A stretch of DNA of 64,000 bases from Candidatus Gerdarchaeota archaeon (GTDB taxonomy: Archaea; Asgardarchaeota; Heimdallarchaeia; JABLTI01): positions 20,934 to 84,933 of the forward strand of contig JAEORJ010000319.1 in NCBI GenBank assembly GCA_016840945.1. The letters are read 5' to 3'. The notes under the pieces are model-generated. The model did no database searches. It saw only the letters and a list, made by a program, of their open reading frames with translations, and was not told the DNA's origin. Every line of letters starts with the position of its first letter. The stretch's first letter is position 1. A program made the translations under genes and the position numbers. Below, piece by piece: positions 43,364-50,750 of the stretch.

Positions 43364-44112
43364 GATTTATCAACTCCATCAGCGCCCCAGAATGGTCCTT
43401 TATCTCCAATAACGAAGATGTATTCTGGAGTCGTTTGTACTTCTTCACCTTTATCAGTGGTGATTGTTACTGTTGATGCTCTTGGACCAAAACGCCATTG
43501 AAAATTCTTAATTGTTCCATGTTTACCAACGTTTCGTCCTTGTGTTATGATCGCATATTTTCCTTCTTCAAAGGGATAGTGTTCTACGATTTCTTGTGAT
43601 GGTAATTTTATTATTACAGTATCTCTTGTGCGATACTTTTGTTCAATTCCTTCTTCTTTTGGCAAGAGGATATTTCTACCATCGTGGAGATTTAATTGTA
43701 CAATACCACCTTTTATTGTTGTTTTATTCTTGATTTGACAAGCTTTAACATCTGAAGAGGCTTTCTTGATTTCATAAGGCATCATAACATGCAATTCATG
43801 AGGAAGAATCCTAAAGGATTTGTTTATTTCACTTATAGAAATAACATCCATCAAACCAACTGGAAACTTAAGATTCTTAACTACTCTTCCATCAACGGAA
43901 ACTAATTTTCTGTTCAAGATGTATCTAAGTTCACGAGAAGTTTCAACTTCCTTAAGGACATCTCGCAATAGAATACCCAAAGGCATGCTATCTAAAGCTC
44001 CATGTGGTCCTGGATCTGCCTTGTAAACAAACTTATGTTTTTTACGAGGGATAACCCAGTTTCTTGGGGATGAAATTCTCTTTTGATGCTTTGAACCACC
44101 AGTTTTTGTCAT
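43360..44112 (-). CDS. rps4e: Ribosomal protein S4e (eS4)
   Basis: The 250-aa protein shows an S4 domain region (LREYIL-like LRYILNRKLVSVDGRVV), the central KIKNKTTIKGGIVQLNLHDG-like segment and a C-terminal KOW motif EGKYAIITQGRNVGKHGTI. Archaeal and eukaryotic specific. It overlaps rpl5 by 4 bases. Confidence 0.95.
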   Translation of the reverse strand: MTKTGGSKHQKRISSPRNWVIPRKKHKFVYKADPGPHGALDSMPLGILLRDVLKEVETSRELRYILNRKLVSVDGRVVKNLKFPVGLMDVISISEINKSFRILPHELHVMMPYEIKKASSDVKACQIKNKTTIKGGIVQLNLHDGRNILLPKEEGIEQKYRTRDTVIIKLPSQEIVEHYPFEEGKYAIITQGRNVGKHGTIKNFQWRFGPRASTVTITTDKGEEVQTTPEYIFVIGDKGPFWGADGVDKS

Positions 44113-44129
44113 TTTTTTTCACGTTCCTC

Positions 44130-44555
44130 TTATTCCTCTGAGTCTTCTTCAACTTCTTCAGCTTCTTCCTCTATAGCTACTGAAGTTCTTCTACTGACAA
44201 CAGCTCTTCTGCGTTTATCTTTCATGTTTTTCAAATTGATTATTTCACAATTACAAGCTCTCACAGGAAAGTGTTGTGCAGAACCGTCGGATTTTTCAAA
44301 TGTGATACCTTCAACAGTTAATCTCATAGTTTTATAATCAACCTTAGAGACTTCACCTTCAATACCTTTGAAAGATCCTTTTCTAATCCTTACTGTATCA
44401 CCTTTACGAATAACAAGCTGCTTTATACCCTCTTTTTCAGCTAATACTGGTGTTAGAGGGGCTGTAAGTATCTTCCTTCTAGTATGTAATGGGGCAGTAT
44501 AAAGCTGCTTTCTTTTCTTTGAAGGTTGTTTTGATATGTTTTGATTCTTTTTCAA
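44130..44555 (-). CDS. rpl24: Ribosomal protein L24 (uL24)
   Basis: The 141-aa protein has QLYTAPLHTRRKILTAPLTP, the KOW motif VRKGDTVRIRKGSFKGIEGE-type segment and a short acidic C-terminus (about 15 residues, mostly Glu). The start is TTG at 44555, supported by AAGGAG 9 bases upstream; no in-frame ATG fits. uL24 initiates 50S assembly. Confidence 0.94.
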   Translation of the reverse strand: MKKNQNISKQPSKKRKQLYTAPLHTRRKILTAPLTPVLAEKEGIKQLVIRKGDTVRIRKGSFKGIEGEVSKVDYKTMRLTVEGITFEKSDGSAQHFPVRACNCEIINLKNMKDKRRRAVVSRRTSVAIEEEAEEVEEDSEE

Positions 44556-44581
44556 TTCTTAACTACTCCTTATCAGACCTT

Positions 44582-44998
44582 TTATACAATAGTACTAGCT
44601 GCATGGGCAACTCTTGGCCATCGTTCAGCTGCTTCCTTAGCAACTGGGCCACGAATTTCGCTTCCTCTGGGGCTACCTTCAGGACTTGCGATTACAGCAG
44701 CATTATCTTCAAATTGTACCCAAAGACCATTTGGTCTACGATACATCTTCCTTTGGCGAATTACTATTGCTGGGAGTACTTGTCGTCTCATTTGAGGTGT
44801 GCCTTTTTTAACAGAGACAATAATCATATCTCCTACTGAGGCAGTTGGGAACCGATTAAGGCGACCCTTAAAACCTTTTACAGCAATAATTTCTATTATT
44901 TTTGCACCGGTATTATCTGCACAATTTAAGCGAGTACCTACGCTAACACCCTTGCTCAATCGTGGGAGTGAAATACCAGTTACCTTTCTTCTTGACAT
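44582..44998 (-). CDS. rpl14: Ribosomal protein L14 (uL14)
   Basis: The 138-aa protein shows [40 protein letters not shown], then [20 protein letters not shown] and [19 protein letters not shown], typical of archaeal L14. Normal length. Confidence 0.97.
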   Translation of the reverse strand: MSRRKVTGISLPRLSKGVSVGTRLNCADNTGAKIIEIIAVKGFKGRLNRFPTASVGDMIIVSVKKGTPQMRRQVLPAIVIRQRKMYRRPNGLWVQFEDNAAVIASPEGSPRGSEIRGPVAKEAAERWPRVAHAASTIV

Positions 44999-45022
44999 TT
45001 TTATTTCTCCTCAGGAATTGTT

Positions 45023-45367
45023 CTATTCAGTAGTGCCCTCCGTTGGGGTTTCTTTAGCAATTACGACATAAGAAACTGATTTACTCAACGGTCTACATTC
45101 CATAATTGTTACATTATCACCCTCTCGAGCATCAATACAAGGAGGATTATGAGAGCTAATAGTACTATGACGCCTTTCGTACCTCTTGTATTTACTAACA
45201 TATGAGAGGAAATCTCTTCTAACAACAACGGATTTTTGCATTCTGTGGCTAATGACTGTTCCATTGATGACCCTTCCTCTTACACGAAGCGTACCATGGA
45301 AAGGACAATTTATGTCATCGCAGACATTTTCTGGTTCTGGAACATCCACGCCAATATATCTTGACAT
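45023..45367 (-). CDS. rps17: Ribosomal protein S17 (uS17)
   Basis: The 114-aa protein has VPEPENVCDDINCPFHGTLR, RVINGTVISHRMQKSVVVRR and HNPPCIDAREGDNVTIMECR, the archaeal long form. The ATG at 45367 is preferred to an upstream in-frame TTG because AGGTGG lies 8 bases before it. Confidence 0.95.
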   Translation of the reverse strand: MSRYIGVDVPEPENVCDDINCPFHGTLRVRGRVINGTVISHRMQKSVVVRRDFLSYVSKYKRYERRHSTISSHNPPCIDAREGDNVTIMECRPLSKSVSYVVIAKETPTEGTTE

Positions 45368-45371
45368 TTTT

Positions 45372-45668
45372 TTACCACCTATTACGAATAACATTCTTTA
45401 GACGATTTTCTGGTTTTAATTTTAGTAAAATTCCATCCACTTCCACAAGTTCCATTGAAGGCAATGTAAACCGAAAAACACAATCTTTTTTCGGAACCAT
45501 TATCCTATTAGACATATTATCAGATAGTTGAAGGGTAAACATATTTTGAGATTCATCGATAATTAATCCATGAATGCCAATCATTTGTTTATCAGTAGCT
45601 TTTATGATTTCAACTTTCAAACCTATCAACTCATGTCTATGGATATTTTGTGGTGTTATTGGATTCAA
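45372..45668 (-). CDS. rnp1: RNase P protein component 1 (Rpp29/Pop4)
   Basis: The 98-aa protein is the archaeal Rpp29 homologue, which with Rpp21 binds the RNase P RNA specificity domain and aids tRNA 5' maturation. HELIGLKVEIIKATDKQMIG, GLIIDESQNMFTLQ and PKKDCVFRFTLP are characteristic. Its TTG start overlaps the rpl29 TGA stop; GGTGA lies just upstream. The SUI1 (aIF1) gene often found next to it in archaea is absent. Confidence 0.92.
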   Translation of the reverse strand: MNPITPQNIHRHELIGLKVEIIKATDKQMIGIHGLIIDESQNMFTLQLSDNMSNRIMVPKKDCVFRFTLPSMELVEVDGILLKLKPENRLKNVIRNRW

Positions 45669-45868
45669 ATTTCACCATTCTCTTTCATTATTGTTAATAT
45701 TCTAGCAATAGTCTTCTTGACTTCTTTAACACGACTGGGTTTTTCTAATGAACCACCAGTTGCTACACCTGCTCGTAAATGAGCGAGGTCTTTTTGCAAA
45801 TTCTTTAATTGATTCTTTCTTTGTTCAGCCGTCATATAGCGAATTTCACGCATTCTTAATATTGCCAT
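45665..45868 (-). CDS. rpl29: Ribosomal protein L29 (uL29)
   Basis: The 67-aa two-helix protein shows ILRMREIRYMTAEQRKNQL and LAHLRAGVATGGSLEKPSR. It binds the 50S exit-tunnel rim. The ATG at 45868 is chosen because AGGTG lies 9 bases upstream; an in-frame TTG two codons earlier is less likely. Confidence 0.94.
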   Translation of the reverse strand: MAILRMREIRYMTAEQRKNQLKNLQKDLAHLRAGVATGGSLEKPSRVKEVKKTIARILTIMKENGEI

Positions 45869-45883
45869 TTTCAATTACACCTA

Positions 45884-47167
45884 CTACTTTTTCTTTTCAT
45901 CTTTATCAGATTTTGATCCTTTTGAGGACTTTTTACTGGAAGATTTCTTAGAATCATCCTTAGCTTTTGCATCGTCTTTTGTTTTGCTGGATGATTTCTT
46001 ATCAGTTGTAGTTTTAGCTTTAGAGTCGGTTTTCTTAGCATCGGTTTTTGCTTTGTTATCAGTTTTTTTAGCATCAGATTTTTCTTTATCATCAGTTTTC
46101 TTGGTTGTAGTTGTTTTTGCTTTTGTGTCAGTTTTCTTGTCTGTAACTTTAGTTTTATCATCAGCTTTTTTAGTCGTGGTTGTAGGTTTCTTAGTATCAG
46201 TTTTTGTTTTGGTGTCAATATCTTTAGAGGGTGCTTTTTTAATCTCAGTTTTAGCTTTATCATCAACTTCTTTCTTTGTTGTTGTTATCTTAGCTGGTTC
46301 TGGTTTCTTTTCAGTAGTAGTCTTTGGTTTCTCTTCTTCTTTCTTAGTAGGAGCTTTCTTATCCTCACCAGGTGTTTTCTCAATTAAATCTGATAATTCC
46401 TCAACTTTAAGATCAAGATCAGTTTTCTTTGAAATTGGTTCTTTCTCCACTTTTGGAGTCTTTTTTGCTTCTTCCTCTTTCTTAGGAGCTACTTTCTCCT
46501 CAGCTTCTGGTTTCTTAGGTTCTTTTTCGGGACTGATTTCTTTATCAATTATTTCTTCTTCAACATCAAGATTAATTGATTGGATATCAATTTCATCAGG
46601 TAATGGGATGTCTCCTCTCATAATACTAACAGTGACGCCAATAGTACCCAATTTTTCAACTGCTATAGCATTTGCTGATTCGACTAATTCTGAACCGATT
46701 TCACCACTTTTTGCTAAAAAGCCCATTCTATAAGCTTCATGACGAGATCTCTTGCTTGTTAATTTACCAGCTATAATTATCTCACAGCCTTTTGCGCCAG
46801 CATTTAATATTCTTCTTAAAGCTGAATAAGCAGCTCTTCGTCTGTGAACTCCTCGTTCAATCGCAGAAACTAAAGAGTAAGCCATTACCTTAGCATTTAG
46901 TTCAGGATTGTCTACTTCTTTAACTTCGATTTGTGGGTTTTCAAGACCAAATCTATTGCTTAATTCATCAGTGATCATACGAATGTTTTTTCCACGACGA
47001 CCAATAACAATACCTGGTCTTGAAGCGTGGATGGTAATTCGCTCACCTAAGGGAGTTTTTGAAATATCAACTCCACCATACCCGGCACGTTTTAGCTCAT
47101 TAGCTAAGTACTCATCTATTTCAGCTTGACGAATTCCTTTTTTTATGAAATGATTAATTGCGGACAA
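45884..47167 (-). CDS. rps3: Ribosomal protein S3 (uS3) with very long charged tail
   Basis: The S3 core (about residues 1-200) has the KH domain with IHASRPGIVIGRRGKNIRMI and the C-terminal GCEIIIAGKLTSKRSRHEAY and GTIGVTVSIMRGDIPLPDEI. Residues about 201-427 are a low-complexity tail: first Glu/Lys/Pro-rich (EKEPKKPEAEEKVAPKKEEE), then Lys/Asp/Thr repeats such as TDTKAKTTTTKKTDDKEKSD. Archaeal S3 is usually 200-250 aa, so this is about doubled. The start is TTG at 47167 with GAGG 9 bases upstream. Confidence 0.94.
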   Translation of the reverse strand: MSAINHFIKKGIRQAEIDEYLANELKRAGYGGVDISKTPLGERITIHASRPGIVIGRRGKNIRMITDELSNRFGLENPQIEVKEVDNPELNAKVMAYSLVSAIERGVHRRRAAYSALRRILNAGAKGCEIIIAGKLTSKRSRHEAYRMGFLAKSGEIGSELVESANAIAVEKLGTIGVTVSIMRGDIPLPDEIDIQSINLDVEEEIIDKEISPEKEPKKPEAEEKVAPKKEEEAKKTPKVEKEPISKKTDLDLKVEELSDLIEKTPGEDKKAPTKKEEEKPKTTTEKKPEPAKITTTKKEVDDKAKTEIKKAPSKDIDTKTKTDTKKPTTTTKKADDKTKVTDKKTDTKAKTTTTKKTDDKEKSDAKKTDNKAKTDAKKTDSKAKTTTDKKSSSKTKDDAKAKDDSKKSSSKKSSKGSKSDKDEKKK

Positions 47168-47170
47168 AAT

Positions 47171-47632
47171 CTAAACCTCTTCAATTGCTATTTCTACATG
47201 TGTGAGATAGTTGTACTTGGGAGAGGAAGAGCCTTGAGCTCTTGGGAAAAATCTCTTAACTATCATGCCTTTATGGGTACTTGCATGGATGATTTTCATT
47301 CGTTCAACATCTAAACCCTTGAATTCAGCATTATTCTCAGCATTTTCCAACACTTCAAGGATTTTCTTTGCAGCTTTAACTGGATATCGACCAGCAGGCC
47401 ATTTAGCAAGATCTTTGCGATGGGCAACATGCTTCTTATGTCGTTTGTAAGGAATGGATCTTTTCATAGCAACAACTTCTTCAAGATATTCCTTAGCTTT
47501 ATCCAAAAACATACCCTTAATAAAATTGCAAATTTCCCGTGATGCTTTTGGGCTAATGTCAACTTCTCGTGCACTAGCAATGGCAGTACGATCCGGATCT
47601 AAGCCGTAAATCGAATAACCGTATTGTGGCAT
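47171..47632 (-). CDS. rpl22: Ribosomal protein L22 (uL22)
   Basis: The 153-aa protein has YGYSIYGLDPDRTAIASARE, KRSIPYKRHKKHVAHRKDLA and GRYPVKAAKKILEVLENAEN typical of archaeal L22, whose hairpin lines the exit tunnel. The ATG at 47632 is preferred over one at 47638 because GAGG then has 8-base spacing. It is the first gene of the operon; L3, L4, L23, L2 and S19 normally precede it in archaea but are absent here. Confidence 0.95.
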   Translation of the reverse strand: MPQYGYSIYGLDPDRTAIASAREVDISPKASREICNFIKGMFLDKAKEYLEEVVAMKRSIPYKRHKKHVAHRKDLAKWPAGRYPVKAAKKILEVLENAENNAEFKGLDVERMKIIHASTHKGMIVKRFFPRAQGSSSPKYNYLTHVEIAIEEV

Positions 47633-47756
47633 TTGCATTTCCTCATTTTTTATAATTTTATTTTTCTCATTATCGTAAAGACGACTAATATGGGATATTA
47701 ACCCACAATTTATTGTAACTTTAATCCAGCGAACAAATATTCAAGATATTGTTATT

Positions 47757-47850
47757 CCTGGAACCTCCAAGAGGCGCGACTCCCCTTCTGCATAGTCCAT
47801 GCAAGGTCGGAGCCCAATGATGCTCGCGCTTAGAGAAGTTCAGCGCAGCA
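47757..47850. ncRNA. Candidate structured RNA upstream of the ribosomal operon
   Basis: This GC-rich block in AT-rich surroundings folds into nested helices: GCGCGA (47774-47779) with TCGCGC (47824-47829), and inside it CTCC with GGAG, CCTT with AAGG, and TGCAT with ATGCA around a 5-nt loop. A small hairpin CCTC-CAA-GAGG adjoins at 47764-47774. An alternative helix GCGCT/AGCGC (47826-47846) competes for the same GCGC. On the minus strand a TTTTTAAAG TATA-like box at about 47872-47880 lies roughly 25 bases before 47850, favouring that orientation, in which case it could be a leader or a separate RNA ahead of rpl22. It is not a tRNA, 5S, SRP or RNase P RNA that I can recognise. Confidence 0.4.
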
Positions 47851-48002
47851 GTAATGCAAACTTATACAATCGCTTTAAAAATCTTGCGTCTTTTTCCAAC
47901 ATTTAATTTTGTATAAAATAAGGATAAACATTAAACCAACTTTTAATTAAATGAATCTTTAAAACTTTAGATTGTTCAATTCTTTTATCATTAAAAACTA
48001 CT

Positions 48003-48011
48003 ATATAAAGG
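48003..48011 (+). promoter_or_regulatory. TATA box for zinc-finger gene
   Basis: TATATAAAG followed by GG is a near-consensus archaeal TATA box. It predicts transcription start near 48030-48035 and a leader of about 80 nt before the ATG at 48113. Confidence 0.6.
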
Positions 48012-48070
48012 GAAAGGTTCATATAATAATTATTGGCAATAATAATAACCAGCGAGTAAGGATTATCTAA

Positions 48071-48106
48071 TTAATGCCTGCTATGCATTAAACCCAAGCC
48101 GGGGGG
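48071..48106 (+). promoter_or_regulatory. Leader hairpin and G6 ribosome-binding site
   Basis: TTAATGC (48071-48077) and GCATTAA (48085-48091) form a perfect 7-bp stem with a 7-nt loop. CCC at 48093-48095 is followed by an uninterrupted run of six G at 48101-48106, the ribosome-binding site 6 bases before the ATG. CCC could pair with part of the G run and mask it. Confidence 0.45.
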
Positions 48107-48112
48107 CAAACT

Positions 48113-48409
48113 ATGGCAAAGAATATGAATGAATTTATTGTGAGACGTAAGGATGGTCTGAAGATATGCAAGATCTGTCAGAGTATAATAGAAGATGAAG
48201 AAGAACATATGAGAAGGCGCCATCCTAAATATTTGAAATATAGAGAAGAAAAAGAAGAGAAAGAAGAGCGCTATATGTGCTGCTATTGCGGTCTTTGGGT
48301 TAAGAATTGGCGAGAACACGTCAAAGAACAACACCCTGAGATCATTGCTGATGCAGCTAGAAGAGTTAAACCAGAACCAGAACAAGAAGATTTCGAATTT
48401 ACTTTTTAA
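48113..48409 (+). CDS. Small protein with two C2H2-like zinc fingers
   Basis: The 98-aa protein has two CxxC-x(n)-HxxxxH units. The first is CKICQ ... EEHMRRRHP at about residues 19-38. The second is CCYCGLWVKNWREHVKEQHP at about 55-74. A Lys/Glu-rich helix joins them and an acidic tail ends the protein. The second finger closely follows the classical C2H2 outline, suggesting nucleic-acid or protein binding. It is a single-gene unit with a strong TATA box, an unusual G-run ribosome-binding site and a hairpin terminator, divergent from the ribosomal operon. Confidence 0.85.
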   Translation: MAKNMNEFIVRRKDGLKICKICQSIIEDEEEHMRRRHPKYLKYREEKEEKEERYMCCYCGLWVKNWREHVKEQHPEIIADAARRVKPEPEQEDFEFTF

Positions 48410-48423
48410 CGCTAATTAGAAGT

Positions 48424-48446
48424 GGAGAATAAAATCTCCTCTTTTA
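48424..48446 (+). terminator. Hairpin and T-run after zinc-finger gene
   Basis: GGAGA (48424-48428) pairs with TCTCC (48435-48439), followed by TCTTTT. It is 15 bases after the stop. Confidence 0.5.
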
Positions 48447-48465
48447 ATCAACTAATTTTATTATA

Positions 48466-48503
48466 AAATAAAAAGAAAAATAATCTGTTAATAATAACAG
48501 ATT
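48466..48503 (-). terminator. Hairpin and T-rich tail after atpI
   Basis: On the minus strand AATCTGTTA and TAACAGATT (48503-48482) form a perfect 9-bp stem with a 4-nt loop, followed by a T-rich stretch complementary to 48466-48480. It lies 8 bases past the atpI stop. Confidence 0.65.
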
Positions 48504-48510
48504 TTTTTAT

Positions 48511-50583
48511 TTACCCTCGGATTGAATATTTTCTTTCAATAGCTATTGATTGAAATTTAATACCTGTTCCTTTGTAACCCATTTTACTAAAGAACTCTAC
48601 CCATTGCAATCTGAGAGTTTGTATGAATGAGAATAATCCTTCAAGTACAAGTATTACTAGCGAGCCTATAGCCATACCAATATAATTGATTACACCTAAG
48701 CCGCCTTCTTCTCCAGTAAATATTGTTAAAGTAAAGATATGACTTAATGCACCATGAACTGCATTCATAGCAAAAATTCGAGCATAACTAACAGTATTTG
48801 ATAGTGTCGAAAGGAGAATTTCAATTAATTCAGCTGCTCCATCTAATCCATGAGTACCTAAATAGATACCCATTACTAGAATGGGTCCAAGGAAACCGAT
48901 TAAGAAGAAAATCAATGCATGATTAATGGTAAAGAACTGTATTGGTTCTCCTCCAATCGATAACAATGCTAAATCAAATGTGCCTGAATTACTAAATTGG
49001 AACCATTCCATAAAGTTAGTACCAAAAGTAAAGACAAGTATAAATAATGACCAATGGAAAATAGTCCACATTAAAGTAACAAGAAATGCTTCAGTATAGT
49101 GTTTGTGTCTAATATTACTAATGAATCTTAGAATATAACCAATTGTCATATGTATCATACCAATGAGTAATGATAATTCAAGCATCAAGATTACTGGTGT
49201 TGCACCATTATGTAACTCATGTCCTTCTGGGCCAAACCATATTGGTTTTGGTATATATGATGCAATTTCGTGAGTACCACCGAAATAAGAGCCATAAAGT
49301 ACTCCAAATATCATGGATACAAAACCTGAAACTATGATTAACATATAACCGCTTCTGAAGTAACCTCTTATTTCATCCATGAAACCTGTACCCCCTAATT
49401 TACGGTTTTTAAGACTTAATCCCCAAAAACCAGTAAGCATAAATAGTAATCCATGACCAACATCAGCAAACATTATTCCAAACATAATTGGGAAGAAAAT
49501 CTGCAACAAGATTGCTGTATTAAATTCGTTGTAGCCTGGAGTTCCATAAGCATTAACTAAAACATCATAAATTCTAGCAAATTTTGGCACAGAGGTTTTA
49601 GTTGGATATTCAGATTCTTCAAATACAGGTTTTGAAAATTCAACAATTGCATTATTATTAGTAATTTTTAAAATACCCGATTCAAATGGTTTCATACGTT
49701 TTTGTGGTATCCAAGCCCATAGAGTGGCATTTCGTTTAGTATGTCTCATCATATTTGATATTTTAAGATAATTTTGTTCAAAATCTAATTGCTCATTAAA
49801 AGCTAAGATTTCTTGCCCTCTATCATTTATTATAGCTTCAGCTTCTTTATTCAACTCTTTTATACGATCTTCCAATAAAGCTATTAGTTCTGTGCTTTTC
49901 TTCACAACTTTCTCAGGATTTCCTGAAACTCTTTCTGGAACAGTATATTTTTCGAAACCATAAGCTGCCAATAAACGATTAACATCATCTTGATATCGCT
50001 CCAAGAAGCCAATAGCCATAAAGGAGTAATTACCTTCAGATTTTGTATCTTTCAATACATAGTTTCCATCAGTTATTGCATCTAAATTCCATTTAAATCG
50101 TGGAACTCTTTTAGCTTCAAGTCTCCCAACAATTATACTAAAGTAAGTGCCATCCTCTTCTAGATCTTCAAAACTAAATCCAAAAGGAATAAGATTTTTG
50201 GCGATTTCAATAATAGATTTATTCATTTCAAGTTCTTGATTCCCGAGAATAATTCGTTCATCAATTTGCTTTAATTTAAGAACAGCATCTTGATATAAAT
50301 CTTCAACGTCTTTCAAAACTGTTTTTAATTCGTAATCATTGATTTTTATTTTACTTTTGCCAAATTTCTCTTTAATTTTAAAATGATCAATAACTTTAGC
50401 AAAATCAGCATTTAAGTCTCTAATTTTAGGACCATACTCAAAAGAGTTAATATCAAATTGCTTCTTTTGGACATCTATCACTTCTATATCATTACAAGTC
50501 GATAAAAACCTTTGTAAAGTACGAACAGCATCCTGTGTAACAACTACTTTTACCGTTTTCATTCTGTCAGGTAATAAACTCAT
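48511..50583 (-). CDS. atpI: A/V-type ATP synthase subunit I (a)
   Basis: Subunit a/I is the membrane stator through which ions pass to the c-ring. The 690-aa protein has an N-terminal cytosolic half with coiled coils (about residues 1-350), then about eight TM segments with the family's FGIMFADVGHGLLFMLTG, GVLYGSYFGGTH and the C-terminal SNTVSYARIFAMNAVHGALS, whose Arg is the ion-channel residue. The ATG at 50583 is chosen over GTG at 50595 because AGGTGA fits the spacing. It is separated from atpK by an aminotransferase gene. Confidence 0.94.
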   Translation of the reverse strand: MSLLPDRMKTVKVVVTQDAVRTLQRFLSTCNDIEVIDVQKKQFDINSFEYGPKIRDLNADFAKVIDHFKIKEKFGKSKIKINDYELKTVLKDVEDLYQDAVLKLKQIDERIILGNQELEMNKSIIEIAKNLIPFGFSFEDLEEDGTYFSIIVGRLEAKRVPRFKWNLDAITDGNYVLKDTKSEGNYSFMAIGFLERYQDDVNRLLAAYGFEKYTVPERVSGNPEKVVKKSTELIALLEDRIKELNKEAEAIINDRGQEILAFNEQLDFEQNYLKISNMMRHTKRNATLWAWIPQKRMKPFESGILKITNNNAIVEFSKPVFEESEYPTKTSVPKFARIYDVLVNAYGTPGYNEFNTAILLQIFFPIMFGIMFADVGHGLLFMLTGFWGLSLKNRKLGGTGFMDEIRGYFRSGYMLIIVSGFVSMIFGVLYGSYFGGTHEIASYIPKPIWFGPEGHELHNGATPVILMLELSLLIGMIHMTIGYILRFISNIRHKHYTEAFLVTLMWTIFHWSLFILVFTFGTNFMEWFQFSNSGTFDLALLSIGGEPIQFFTINHALIFFLIGFLGPILVMGIYLGTHGLDGAAELIEILLSTLSNTVSYARIFAMNAVHGALSHIFTLTIFTGEEGGLGVINYIGMAIGSLVILVLEGLFSFIQTLRLQWVEFFSKMGYKGTGIKFQSIAIERKYSIRG

Positions 50584-50750
50584 TTCAAATTTCACCTGTA
50601 TGAAGTCTTAAGACATTCAAGAGCTAATAGATAAAAACTTTTGCATCTGCATTTTATAATTGTTACTTCAATAACGATTTTGATAAATAAATGGAAGATT
50701 ATAAAAAAATAAGAAAAGGTAATTTATCTTTATACGATAAACTCCTTTAA

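Noticed and set aside
45984..46733. Open frame of 249 codons on the plus strand
   Set aside because: Antisense to the repetitive rps3 tail; Ser/Val/Phe-rich and without a ribosome-binding site.
48071..48385. Minus-strand frame of 104 codons opposite the zinc-finger gene
   Set aside because: Phe/His-rich antisense shadow; the plus-strand gene has finger motifs, TATA box and ribosome-binding site.
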